64,000 nt of DNA from Enoplolaimus lenunculus (GCA_030248215.1 JASANG010001690.1:1-64000), one strand, 5' to 3'; positions 38,601 through 48,732 are shown, counted from the first letter of the stretch. The notes: generated by a model from the sequence alone, not told the origin. A program made the numbers and translations.

Positions 38601-38784
38601 TTCGCTCAATGAACATCATATACAACGAAATTTCCTATCGGTTTTTGCCAGATATTAAACCACAGCCGAATATATACATCCGGTAGCATCTTTATATAAA
38701 TATATCTTTCCATATCTGCTTAGAATTACGCATTACGAAATAAAATAAAACAACTCACCATGGCAAATTAGCGGGATTATCCAT
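32673..38784 (-). CDS. RFC5: RFC5-like replication factor C subunit (11 exons)
   Basis: AAA+ clamp-loader subunit that helps load PCNA onto primed DNA in the nucleus. Exons from 5' to 3': 38759-38784, 37378-37442, 37081-37217, 36342-36424, 35804-35877, 35414-35573, 34901-34982, 34505-34634, 34040-34117, 33698-33752, 32673-32769; all phases agree and give 328 aa (human RFC5 is about 340). Visible motifs: LPW-VEKYRP at residues 7-15, Walker A GPPGTGKT at 47-54, LNASDDRGI at 77-85, Walker B LVILDEAD at 109-116, SRC at 155-157 and GDMRKA before the C-terminal collar helices. LNASDDRGI and the N-terminal LPWVEKYRP favour RFC5 over RFC2 and RFC4. The donor of exon 6 (GTTGGT) is weak. Three introns carry transposon copies. 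The start codon was chosen because the short first exon supplies LPW in phase. Confidence 0.93.
32809..33450. mobile_element. hAT-type element with GATGGGCATC ends and perfect 8-bp TSD
   Basis: The ends TATAGATGGGCATCGGATA and TATCTGATGCCCATCACTA are inverted. The 8-bp flank GTCCTAGC is exact at 32801-32808 and 33451-33458. ATCCGGAT runs lie near both ends. The element has no transposase-like ORF. It sits in the last RFC5 intron. Relatives are at 7703, 56898-58004 and 58380-58475. Confidence 0.88.
36728..37018. mobile_element. GTCTCG-hexamer element in RFC5 intron
   Basis: CTCGGTCTCGGTCAAG on the left and AAACCGAGACC ... GAAACAGAGACTCCCATCTC on the right form imperfect inverted ends with GTCTCG/CGAGAC hexamers. 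The same hexamer stands beside an hAT transposase fragment at 38980-39347. It lies between RFC5 exons 4 and 3. Confidence 0.65.
37592..38166. mobile_element. GGAACC-family MITE in RFC5 intron 1, with internal second end
   Basis: GGCGCAACCGGAATTATAAA at the left and CCGGAACCGGAATTCTGGTT followed by ACACCTTGG at the right are inverted. A second left-end copy (AGGTGCAACCGGAATTAC) at about 37750 suggests nesting or tandem insertion. Confidence 0.6.
38170..38560. repeat. Fragment of the tandem-unit element
   Basis: TAGTTATTACCTAACTATAT, GGTTTTGGAGGTTTATAAAC and CTCAAAAAGCC at 38460-38545 match the units at 13150-14090. An earlier diverged unit begins near 38280. This is RFC5 intron 1. Confidence 0.6.
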
Positions 38785-38979
38785 CGCACAGATGTGCAAA
38801 TGTACGTCGACTAAGTATCAATTAGGATATAAAACTAAAGCGCACCTAAAATGCAGATAATGATACTAAACCTTCCAGCTGTCGAATGGAGCCCGCCGTG
38901 CACTTTGTCACGTTGGTGCTCACCCTAGATCTCCTTTTCGCTATAGTTGTCAATTCCCGTCCTCTGTTATTTTTGTCTG

Positions 38980-39347
38980 ACAGGGATGGGTGGTCTTGGT
39001 CTCGGTCTCGGCAAATCTCGGGATTAGGCTGGTCTCGGTCTCAGCAAGTCTTGGGATTTGGCTTGTCTTGGTCTCTGTCGCACTTTGTTCAATTTTGTTG
39101 GTTTGCAAATCGAGACCAAAGAAGTGAAAAAGCGATAAGCAATCACAAAACGTTTCCTTGGATCGCAGATTTGGCCCGGAAGTGCTTGCACATTTCGCCT
39201 ACCAACACAGACAGTGAACGACTGTGCAGCACCGCTACCTGGTTATACAGCGAATTGAAAAACAGAATGACCCTTAGGTTACCCAAAATTCTATTTTTGA
39301 AAGGAAACCCAAAACACTCTGATTTTATTGTGACAAGGCACAAATAG
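38980..39347 (+). pseudogene. hAT transposase C-terminal fragment with GTCTCG subterminal repeats
   Basis: The frame ending at 39347 reads FPWIADLARKCLHISPTNTD, then SERLCSTA and RMTLRLPKILFLKG. This is the C-terminal dimerisation region of hAT transposases (P...LA...L.I..T...SER.FS.A). It is preceded at 38983-39075 by CAGGGATGGGTGGTC and (GTCTCG)n-like runs, the kind of sequence found at hAT ends. The catalytic part is missing, so the copy is an internal-deletion derivative. It starts about 200 bp upstream of the RFC5 start codon on the other strand. Confidence 0.82.
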
Positions 39348-39774
39348 TTACATTTTCGCGTTTAAAACATTTAAGGCATCGTATAAAAAGTTATGGGTCA
39401 TCCGCATTTATAACGTCTTTTGCCCGGGATATAAAACACCATAACTTTAAATTAGGGTTGTATCGATTGTGTTTTGAGACAGTGGGATTAGCCCCGAGCC
39501 TATTCAAAAGGTATGGAGATAGTAGCCAAGCGAAAAATAACGTAAAAACTAAAGTTTTACGGCGATCTATTAGTTAAGTTGCATGAAACGGCAATTCAGG
39601 GCAGATAAAAATATTCAAGACTTCTGTTAAAAAAATCAAATTTTTATCTTCGGTAACGGTTAAAAATTAGTATTTCCTCATGCAAAACCAGTTTTATGAC
39701 ATTCGGGACCCGGGATCAACCGGATATCCGGCTCTTGTTTAATATTCGGCAAAAATCGACGTCCAAATACGGTT
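39348..39774. other. Gene-free spacer
   Basis: Nothing recognised except GACATTCGGGACCCGGGATC and GGATATCCGGCTCTTG near 39700-39740, which resemble fragments of the ATCCGG-rich elements. Confidence 0.45.
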
Positions 39775-40476
39775 CCGTAGGCGGTCGCATTTTTCTATAT
39801 TTACCCAGTAATGCGGGGTTCACTTTATAACTGGGTCATCCCGCAACACGTGTTGTGCCTACTAAGCGGGTAGCATTTTGTCTGCATGTTAATCCGCCGT
39901 CAAATTAAACTTGAATTGTCTGCTGTATTGATGTTACTGTCACCGCGTATACCGCAATATATGATATTCGACATAGTATTGTCTGCTTGTATCATATGCA
40001 GGGTGCAACCGGAATTACAATTTACCGAAACCGGAATTTGAAAAAATTACCGGAAACGGAACCGGAAAATTAAAAATACATGCCACCGAAAAATTCATTT
40101 TAAGTTTCTTTTTGCAATATTATTAGGGAAATAACCCTAGTTAGGTAAGGTATTTACTTTATCTGCCGTATATATATATATATATATTAGATTTTCATAA
40201 TCTATGGAAACGAAATGTACCTTCGATGGTTTATTTTCGGCGATTATCAAGGTTTAAATGCTACGTATACCAGACTGCAACGGGAATTCCGGTTCCAGCA
40301 TTTTTCACCTTCCGGTTCCAGTTTCGCTCCAACTAGGGTTATTTCTCCAATAATACTGCAAAAAAGAAAATTAAAATGAATTTTTCGACACCAGAATTTT
40401 TAATTCCGATAAAAAATTACCGGAACTGGTAGGTGAAAAAATGCGAGAACCGATTCCCGGTTGCACCTAGCTGTTT
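39775..40476. repeat. Duplicated block A with internal GGAACC-family MITE
   Basis: 39775-40090 is nearly identical to 44876-45190 (GCATTTTTCTATATTTACCC, CAACACGTGTTGTGCCTACT, CTGTCACCGCGTATACCGCA). In both, the MITE start follows ATCATATG. Here the MITE starts at 39999. It is expanded by extra GGAACC-type inverted pieces at 40258-40330 and ends near 40468 (CCCGGTTGCACC) without the matching right duplication. A (TA)n run is at about 40168-40190. Confidence 0.8.
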
Positions 40477-41399
40477 CTGTTCTGGTAAAACTTAGGAACC
40501 CTAGATTATTGCCATATCGTGTGTTATTTTCAGGTTTCCCATTTCAATTTCATACTAATTTTAATGCGCTTGTTTGAATGCGCTCATTCTCTTCAGCTCA
40601 AAAGTCGGTAAACCTACAAATGAAGCAGATCATACGAAGAGCCTTGCGTTTATACAATTCAATCAAATTTTAGTATTGCCGGTCCACTAGCTATACAATT
40701 TTAGTGGATACGTTTTAATACAGACCACAACACGCTACGCTTTAACCGGTTTCAGCATGATCATGCGACGTTCCTGACAATATACGTGAGAAAATTATTT
40801 AGTTTTAGATTTTGGAGGGTAGAGAACGAAGATTTAACTACTTTAGTACTTGTAATGTGCGAGAATAGCCTTCACTATGAACCACATATAAAAACAACTG
40901 TAGGAAGAGCATCAAATTGCAGTTCTTTTATTTGTCCACCAAATATTATACTTTATGGATTATTGAGCGCAAATCACGGTGTAACGTGTTATCTATTTTT
41001 GTTTCCATTTTCGTTAAAAATCGGTGTCCGTTTGCATTATAAAATGACTAGATTTTACATTACGTTGAGGCTCAAAAGTACAAGATTTTCATCTCACTAA
41101 CACAAATTCATTACCTTTAATGTATAATTCGAGAAAAGTCGTGGTGTTTAAAATGTTTGTTATAATAAAAGAATGCCATAGCTAGGGAATTGCTGTTTCA
41201 AAGACGAAGAAAATAATTATTTTTGATTGCAAAAGACCTATTACCGCGTGTGTTTTCACGGGAAGTCCAGGTTATGTTTCTAAACTGAAGACATGGATTT
41301 TCGCAGCTTACATATAAGGGTTGACTATGGAAATATGGTTTGGAATCTCTCGTGTATAAAATTAGTGTATAATCTTGCTGATTTGAATTTTGAACTTGA
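40477..41399. other. Gene-free stretch
   Basis: An open frame at 40786-41100 encodes a peptide without recognisable domains, and its 3' half (AAATCGGTGTCCGTTTGCAT) looks like AACGGAAAC-family sequence. I see no gene. Confidence 0.4.
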
Positions 41400-41660
41400 G
41401 ATTTGCCGATATCAAAATTTCGCCAATGCCGATTCTTATTTTGAAATTTTGCCGAACCGATGCCTGTGCCAATTCCAACTTTAGTACAGCATGCTTAAAA
41501 CAGATGCGTAAGAGAGATAACAATTTACCTGACGATGTGCGCCCAAAAATGAAATTGATTGCATTCCAACAGATTATTGTGTGCAAAAAGTATCAGCAAA
41601 GAATCGGTATTTTTTACAGTGCCGATGCCGAGAATACCCAGGAAAAGTCCGATTGTAAAT
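41400..41660. mobile_element. Truncated GATGCC-hexamer MITE
   Basis: GCCGATATCAAAATTTCGCC, GCCAATGCCGATTC and, toward the right, CAGTGCCGATGCCGAGAAT follow the order of the element at 17552-17940. The outer ends are missing or diverged. Confidence 0.6.
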
Positions 41661-42512
41661 TGATTGTAGCTCAAACACAATTAAGCAATCATGCTAATTG
41701 CAAATTAGCTATTAGCTAACTATTCATTTTTTGGTTTTGGAGATTTGTAGACAATTTATTCGATCGATTATGCAAATTAGCTTGCAGCTAAAAATGAAAT
41801 TTTTAAAAAACCAATACGAAGATAATGTTATGTTTTATGGGAATGGTCGCCGTAGTTTTAGGATACGACCCGCCGGCTCGGAAGTGGTCGGGAATCTCCT
41901 GTTAGTTCGACGGACCCGTAAACTTCAAGCTCACTGATACGAGCGTTTATTGACACAAAACAAGTAGCACACGAGTAACAAATTAGTAATAAAACGAGTA
42001 GGGACTCGGAGGGTTACCCGACGGACACGGATCTGAACAGATACGTGGCCGAATCGAATAAAGTCAAATTAACACTCGAAACCCGAAAAATCCACTTAAC
42101 TATAGGAAAACTGCGAAATTATTATAAAGACTAGAAAATGCAATAACTTCCGAAAACACAACGTTCAGAGATCTAATAATATTGAAACTGACCTCTTGGC
42201 TGGCTACCGATACGAAGTATCGAAATATGCAAATTAATGCAATTTGGATATTCGATACTTTGCCGAAACAAGTTTATGCCTCCGCGTAAACAACGGCTAT
42301 TTCCGAAAACAAACGCATTACGCGCTATTATATCGGAATCGGATCAGGGACATCCCTTACGGAAAGGTTATGTTGTCCAACAGATAACACTCCAGGATGA
42401 CAGGCTTTCAAATGAAAAAGGTTTATTAAACTCGGTTCAGCGGTTCCTGAGATTTTTTCGGACGCACAGTCGGACGGACGGACATCTATCTTTCGACCGC
42501 TAAGTACACACA
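41661..42512. repeat. Tandem-unit element remnants around an unclassified insert
   Basis: 41690-41790 (CAAATTAGCTATTAGCTAAC, GGTTTTGGAGATTTGTAGAC) and 42430-42512 (GGTTCAGCGGTTCCTGAGAT, CGGACGGACGGACATC) belong to the element at 13150-14090. Between them, about 41870-42170 is richer in G+C and has no recognisable coding sequence. It is probably another insertion. Confidence 0.55.
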
Positions 42513-42926
42513 TTGAGATCGTTCACCCAAGATGCTATCGGCTCACCAACACCAGATCAGTTATCAAAGTCCGAAATCAAGGCGCGGATATCCGAAATCC
42601 ACTCAACAACGGTAGCAGTGGTCAAATCGAAACACCGCAATCAGGTGGTGCTGGGAGGGTACCCACCACCTCCAATCGACGTCTCAGAAATGAAACTGGA
42701 CCGAGCCAAGCGTTCAAAGATAACACAATTACGATCGGGATACTCCTTCCTGCTGCACAGCTACCGGCACAGGATTGATGCAACAATCCCAGACAAATGT
42801 CCGAACTGCGGGTCTACACCACACAACACCATACATCTCTTCAACTGCAATGCAAAACCCACAACGCTGATACCCGAGGACCTATGGCGAAAACCGGTCG
42901 AGGTCGCTCAACTTCTCGATCTATAA
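42513..42926 (+). pseudogene. Non-LTR retrotransposon ORF2 C-terminal fragment (Jockey-like)
   Basis: An open frame reads RAKRSKITQLRSGYS, LLHSYRHRIDATIP, then CPNCGSTPHNTIHLFNC and LWRKPVEVAQLLDL. This spacing is typical of the C-terminus of Jockey/CR1-type LINE reverse transcriptases, with the zinc-knuckle CxxC...H...C. Only the 3' end is present, as expected for 5'-truncated LINE insertion. It interrupts the tail of the tandem-unit element. AAGTACA appears on both sides (about 42503 and 42969), a candidate target duplication. Confidence 0.85.
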
Positions 42927-43451
42927 CCGTTCTGCTGGACAACACTGACGGCCACGACAACAACAACAAGTACAAAATATAAAACGCTTCGCGTACCTCC
43001 GAACCTCACTCGCAGTTTCCTTCCGCTCAATAACACTGTTATTTATCAATAAACCTTACATGATATCACTGTGACTTTTGTTTGAGATGACAGAACTAAG
43101 CATGTCAGGTGTCGCAGTTAATACGGGATCCTTATGGAAACAAAATGACAAGTTGCATGTATGAAATTGTGAAGGAATGTGGCTTTGGCAGGATATATCA
43201 GTATCAGGGCCGACTGGATATTAATTTATTTTTTCCGGAATTGTATATTAAGGGGATATTGCATGTAAATATGAGCACTGTTGAAAGTAATTAAGTCGTG
43301 CAAAAGTATGTGCACTCACTTTGGGCTAGTTCAATTTGGATTTGACCTAAGTTTCGCCGTGGGTCCGAGATTATAAAAAATTGTTTGAAACTTTCAGTAT
43401 AGTCTTACTTATATTTATCAATTAAATCGGTATTGGTACATAAAATCAGTT

Positions 43452-44139
43452 ATGGCAGGACATGCAAAAGTACAGAAAGTCATGGTTCAGCCGATCAATT
43501 TGATTTTTCGTTATCTCCAAAATCGACAAAAAGTACAGATTTGGCTTTACGAAAATGTCAATCTACGCATTAATGGCCACATCATTGGTTAGTGATCTTT
43601 TACCGTTTCAGACGTTGCATGAACATTGTTCAGTTTTATAACCAATTTAAATTGATCATAAGTGTTAAATCTATGTACCATTATCGGTGTCGGTAAAATC
43701 AGCGGCATAATTTTCTGTAAGTTTTGGAGCGTACCTAACGCGAAAAATTACTTTACCATATGACTCCTTTTTATGCTTTTTGGTTCTGGGTTCTGCGAGG
43801 CGTTTTTAATAGTGATTGTGAGGCACTAAAGCCGAGTTAGGGTTCTAAAAATTTCAATTGGCTTAGATGGGTCTGTGCAAGTAGCAGTTTTGAAAGATGT
43901 ATCTCTTCATAGTAAACTTAATATATATCACTGGGTTTTCTTACAATCGGTTCGACAGTACTGTGCATTTAAGTTATTTTTACAGTCAAAGTTTGCTCTT
44001 TTCAGGATTTGATGAATATATGAATGTTGTGCTAGACGACGCTGAAGAGTTTCATATCAAGACAAAAAATTCAAAGAAACTTGGGCGAATTCTGTTGAAA
44101 GGTGATAATATTACATTGATACAAAGTCTTAGTTCATGA
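43452..44139 (+). CDS. SNRPE: SNRPE, Sm protein E, copy 1
   Basis: A core Sm-ring protein of the spliceosomal snRNPs. Exons 43452-43587 and 44006-44139 join in phase 1 to 89 aa (human 92). The Sm1 motif spans [13 protein letters not shown] to [18 protein letters not shown], and Sm2 is [15 protein letters not shown]. The N-terminus is [16 protein letters not shown]. The donor is GTTAGT, and the acceptor after CTCTTTTCAG is good. It is one of two intact copies in the window. It differs from copy 2 at nine residues: Ala2, His4, Lys30, Ile33, Lys/Ser in TKNSKK, Thr/Leu/Ser in the last seven. No defect is visible. Confidence 0.95.
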
Positions 44140-44276
44140 TTAACGTTACGTTATGCTTTATAGTTGTTCATGCTGCTGGTGCACGGGTAAAACTGACATC
44201 TTCAACGTACATACCGTTTTTGTGCATACAGAAGCGATCCTCAGCGCAATGCGAGGCGAAGATAAAAACAATCTTA

Positions 44277-44750
44277 TGCCCTATTCAGACGTGCAAGTTG
44301 TTGAATCAAAAACTTGCATATGCACTTGCATGTGCAAGTTTGGCTACCAAACAGCTTTGAACTTCTTGCAGCTACAAATTATTCACTGGAATTCGTGCTA
44401 TTAAATTTAATTCGCATATGTGAACGTAGTTGCAAGGCGTTTAATTTTTTGCACATACATTTTGATTGGCCATCTGGAAGACATGTTGTTGAGCTTCAGA
44501 CTTTTTGAATTTATTTAAGAAGACTGAATTAATTCAAATGTGAAACTTGTTTAATATTTTGCAGTCTACATACTGCTATAAGTAAAATTAATGCATGATC
44601 ATTGGCTGAATACATAATTTATAGCGGATGTTTTATATTGATTGCCATAGTTTTCAAACTATTCACAAAAACTTATTTCAAATTCATAATGAAAATGATG
44701 TTTCATTGCAAATATTTGCAGCTGCAAGAAGTACGTGTGAATAGGGTTTA
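44277..44750. mobile_element. MITE with TATTCACACGTGCAAG-type ends (copy 2)
   Basis: GCCCTATTCAGACGTGCAAG at the left and GTACGTGTGAATAGGG at the right are inverted and match the element at 2284-2562. TTGCAGCTGCAA-type words lie inside both ends. It starts about 140 bp after the SNRPE copy 1 stop codon and may lie in its 3' UTR or flank. Confidence 0.78.
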
Positions 44751-44872
44751 ACTCGGATATCCTCGCAGACCAGAATGTTTTGGCGCATTTTTACGAAATC
44801 TATATGTAATTTACTGAAAATTTATGTAGTGCGAGCTGATATTAATGACTTGCGTTCGTAAGCCATAATCTA

Positions 44873-45098
44873 TTGGGTAGGCGGTGGCATTTTTCTATAT
44901 TTACCCAGTAATGCGGGGTTCACTTTATAACTGGGTCATCCCGCAACACGTGTTGTGCCTACTAAGTGGGTAGCATTTTGTCTGCATGTTAATCCGCCGT
45001 CTAATTAAACTTGAATTGTCTGCTATATTGATGTTACTGTCACCGCGTATACCGCAATATATGATATTCGACATAGTATTGTCTGCTAGTATCATATG
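44873..45098. repeat. Duplicated block A, second copy
   Basis: Nearly identical to 39772-39998. A third, strongly diverged piece starts near 46025 (GTAGGCGGCCGTATTTCTCT). CAACACGTGTTGTG is palindromic. The parent element is not identified. Confidence 0.75.
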
Positions 45099-45507
45099 TA
45101 GGTTGCAACCGGAATTACAATTTACCGAAACCGGAATTTGAAAAAATTACCGGAAATGGAACCGGAAAATGAAAAATGCACGCCACTGAAAAATTCATTT
45201 TAATTTTATTTTTTGCAATATTATTGGTGAAATAACCCTTGCTGGAGATAGATATTCACTTTATCTGTTGTATTTTAGATTTTCATAATCCACAGAAGCG
45301 AAATCTATTTTCCATGGTTTATTTTCGGCGATTGCATTTCATTGTATACTAATGAAATCTATTTAATTTTTATTGTCATTTTTAGTAAAATATCTTAATT
45401 TCCAGCGACAAAATTTTAATACCGGAATTTTTCATTCGGGTAAAAATTTACCGGAACCGGAAAGAGAAAAAATGCGGGAACTGGAACTTGATTCCGGTTG
45501 CACCCTG
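45099..45507. mobile_element. hAT-type GGAACC-family MITE with perfect 8-bp TSD
   Basis: The ends TAGGTTGCAACCGGAATTAC and GATTCCGGTTGCACCCTG are inverted. The exact duplication ATCATATG is at 45091-45098 and 45508-45515. CCGGAACCGGAA hexamers lie inside both ends. It is the cleanest copy of this family in the window and is inserted in the repeat block 44873-45098. Confidence 0.9.
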
Positions 45508-45515
45508 ATCATATG

Positions 45516-46989
45516 ATATGTTTCTGAGAATCTGCACACCTCAGGCAACGCAATCAAATTGTCCTATTGAATATCATACTAGAATTTGAATTTTGAATTT
45601 CTTGTATTTAGAAATATATTTAGAGAAAAATGAGACAAGAAGCAAAACATGGAAGCTAAATCAACGTCTGAAATCATTTACTACTTCATTTGGTCTTTTA
45701 TTAGTGCATGCAAATTGTATTGACCTATATATATGTATAATATTACATCATTTGGTAGAATTTTGAAATATCATAACACGATATTCGCATAAATATCCCG
45801 TAGTAGCATTTGACATATGCGTCTTGTATACGAGCATCAATTGAGAGCATTTCTTTGTAAGTCAATATATCACAACAATTCGTGTTGACGTCGAATGAAC
45901 ATGGACAAAACATGTTCCGCTCTGCCCCAGTTACAACGTGCATCTCGCATATGGGTGTTGTGTGACATAAAAAATTTATGTGCCGCGAGTTGACCGTCAT
46001 TGCTTATGTTGCTAATTGTTTTTGTAGTAGGCGGCCGTATTTCTCTATACCTAGTAATATGGATGTCATGCGACTGCTATCCTGTTAGTGATATGGCGTT
46101 TGGTTTGTGTATATTTTTTCTGCGTTGTCATTAATTCGCATCATGTATCATTAACACAACAAAGCAATTTCATACAATATAGCAAGCAACAGCTAACCTG
46201 AGTGGCATATTGCCATGCAAGCAAATTTATAAAATTGCCTAAAGATAGAATTGTGGAAAAGCTTGTTATGGTATCTCAAGGGTTGATTTGGTGTGGCCTA
46301 ACGGTAATGCTTCATTTTCAACAAGAAAATACTGCAGATAAATGTTTCATCTGTCGCGCGTGGCTTGCATATATAAATGTGGTCAGCAGTATTCCCGCAT
46401 TGTTTGCGTATTTTGTTATATTCCTCTTTGTAATATAGTAAAAGTTGCTTTATTTGTGTTTGCTGGTAGATCGTTTGGGATAGCAAAAGAGCTAGACCAT
46501 CTCAACGTTATAGTACCACGGGTGTAGCCAGTGTTTTGGAAAGGGTTTGCATGTTCTACAAAACTCTCCAATCCGAATTCAAACAGGGTTATTTTTCCGT
46601 AAAATTATGGCCGGAAAAAAAATTTTTTTGTCCGAGTGGGGTTTTTACGTTAATATTCCCTGGTTCCGTCAGATGTAACTATTGGCACAATAAAAGATGC
46701 AAGAAGGGTTGCGCTACACTTGACGTTCGTCACCGTGAGTCACCCGTACGACGCCGTCCGTCAACAAAATGTTCCGGCCCTCGTCTATATGTGGGCCGGG
46801 TTTTTTGGGTAAACGCGTGATTCTTGGGATGATGGAAAACGCCAAAAAATGCGAGTATGTTTACAAAGCTAGGTTATTCACATTGGTCCATCAGTCTATG
46901 AGAACTATCAACATAATTAAAATGACAATTCTGTCAGACAATTGTACATGTATGCTTAATCTTTTAATTGACGTGAATTAATAGGTACC
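45516..46989. other. Gene-free stretch between the SNRPE copies
   Basis: Short open frames exist (for example 46202-46438) but encode no recognised domain. A diverged block A copy lies near 46025. GTTCCGGCCCTCGTCTATA and GTGGGCC near 46769-46800 look like a GGCC-family terminus. Confidence 0.4.
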
Positions 46990-47455
46990 TGTCAGGAAGG
47001 GTACAACTGGAGGTTCGGCTTCGGCAGAAAATCGGGCTCTGGTACAATTTTTGCTGGAGGTTCCGGCAATTTCTCTTGTTTAGCGCGTATCGTTTTACTT
47101 TTGTCACAATTTTCAGGAAATTAGCGTAAACCAAACAACAACATATTACAGATTTTGGCTAAAATTAACTAATTAACCCTTATTTTTACGAGCTAAGGCT
47201 AAAATTAACTAATTAACCCGTATTTTTACGACTTAATTTCGCCTCACCTCCGGCTCCGGCAAGTTTTGTTGACCTCTGGCTCCGGTATTTTTCACCTCCG
47301 GTTGCATCCTGCTGTCGGCCAATGTTACCCTAAACGCCGTCCCATTTTCCCGGGACAGAAATGTACCAGGAGTACATACAAAAAATATAATTGGGACAGA
47401 TGAGACAGTTGGGACAAATGGGACAGTCGGGACAAATGGGTCAGTTGACATTATA
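46990..47455. repeat. CTCCGG-family element and GGGACA short tandem
   Basis: 46990-47312 runs from AGGAAGGGTACAACTGGAGG to CTCCGGTTGCATCCTG, in the order of the element at 32113, with a ~42-bp internal duplication (GCTAAAATTAACTAATTAAC at about 47158 and 47200). 47325-47455 has CCCATTTTCCCGGGACAGA then GGGACAGTTGGGACAAAT-like tandem units, a mirror of 31884-32090. Confidence 0.65.
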
Positions 47456-47669
47456 TAATAAGCTTATAATACTGTTACGCCCCTGTTCTTTATATTGGCC
47501 GAACCCTTTAAGCAGCATCGTTATTGAGTTTATGTTTGTAGATTACTGAGTGGGAAAAACTAATATGGCCGTCTTAGCCACTGGGCTGGTTTATTCTTTT
47601 AATTCAGATGTTAAAACATCGCTAATAGTGTACACATTTTATTTTAAGTAGTATATTTATTTAATAAAT

Positions 47670-48258
47670 ATGACTGGATATGCAAAGGTGCAGAAAGTTA
47701 TGGTGCAACCCATTAATTTAATTTTTCGTTATCTACAAAATCGACAACGTGTTCAAGTGTGGTTATACGAAAATGTCAACCTTCGGATTAATGGACATAT
47801 TATAGGTACTTAATTTGTTTTATTTTATCTTCAACTCCTTCGGATTAATGGACACATTATAGGTACTTAATTTGTTTTATTTTAACTTCAACTCTCCCAT
47901 GGTGTGTTAGAAGACCGATGAAAAACTGTGATTCCAATTAAAGTGCTTTCTCATTGTATTGTTTACATTGTTGCAAAATGCTCATTCAGTCTCAGAAATC
48001 CAAGAAAGTTATATCACAAATGAGTGTAAGACCACTGATTATCGTCTAATAGTACTAAATGATATACCTACCGTTGGAAAACAATAGTCCCGTCAATTTT
48101 GAAGCACTTGTATATTCTATTTAGGATTTGATGAATACATGAACGTTGTATTGGATGACGCGGAAGAATTTCACATCAAAACGAGAAACGCGAAAAAACT
48201 GGGTAGAATTTTGCTCAAAGGCGACAATATTTCTTTAATACAAAGTGCTGCTTCGTGA
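47670..48258 (+). CDS. SNRPE: SNRPE, Sm protein E, copy 2
   Basis: A second intact Sm protein E gene. Exons 47670-47805 and 48125-48258 have the same lengths (136 and 134 nt) and the same phase-1 intron site as copy 1, so this is a DNA-level gene duplicate rather than a retrocopy. It encodes 89 aa starting [16 protein letters not shown] and ending [15 protein letters not shown]. All Sm1 and Sm2 core positions are kept. The differences from copy 1 are mostly conservative (K/R, I/V, T/S). The end of exon 1 and its splice donor are repeated 57 bp downstream in the intron. An AATAAA lies at 48555-48560, about 300 bp past the stop. Confidence 0.95.
47780..47893 (+). repeat. 57-bp tandem duplication across a splice donor
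   Basis: CCTTCGGATTAATGGACA...TTATAG|GTACTTAA is present twice, with the donors at 47806 and 47863. The second unit differs at a few bases. Use of the second donor would read into TAA two codons past the normal exon end. Confidence 0.9.
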
Positions 48259-48732
48259 ACTATATTCGTTTAAATCTACATTGGATGCCAGGGTGTGTGC
48301 AACGGGCGGTAAAAAATGCCGAAGCGGAGGTAAACTTTCTCGGAGAAGGGCATAAAGCGATATTAGGTTGTTAAAATCTTTAGTTTGCTTATTTGAGCAA
48401 ATATCTGTAAAGTGTTGTCAAAATCTTAAGCTTTGACTTTATGCTTTCGTATTTTTTGAGCAGTCGTAGTAATGATGAAAAAGTATGAATTGCCGTTTAT
48501 GTAACGGCGGTCAAACGTAACATCTGAAATAGGTTTTTGGTTCGCACTGTAGAGAATAAATGCAAAGCCTTGATTAGAGCCAAAAGTTACTGAAAATTCT
48601 TGCTTTCTACTTTAGCTTGTTCCAACGTTTGCCTGTTAAGATATCTTTACTAAATTGACGCAGAACATGGTTTATATGTCTGCAAAACAGTACTATGTGT
48701 TGTTCATTATCATAATATCGCTCTTGTTTATA
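48259..48732. other. 3' flank of SNRPE copy 2
   Basis: Apart from the AATAAA at 48555 and a trace of GGGTGTGTGCAACGGGCGGT near 48290, nothing is recognised. Confidence 0.4.

Noticed and set aside
40786-41100. 104-codon open frame
   Set aside because: No domain, no splice context, and its 3' half overlaps transposon-like sequence.
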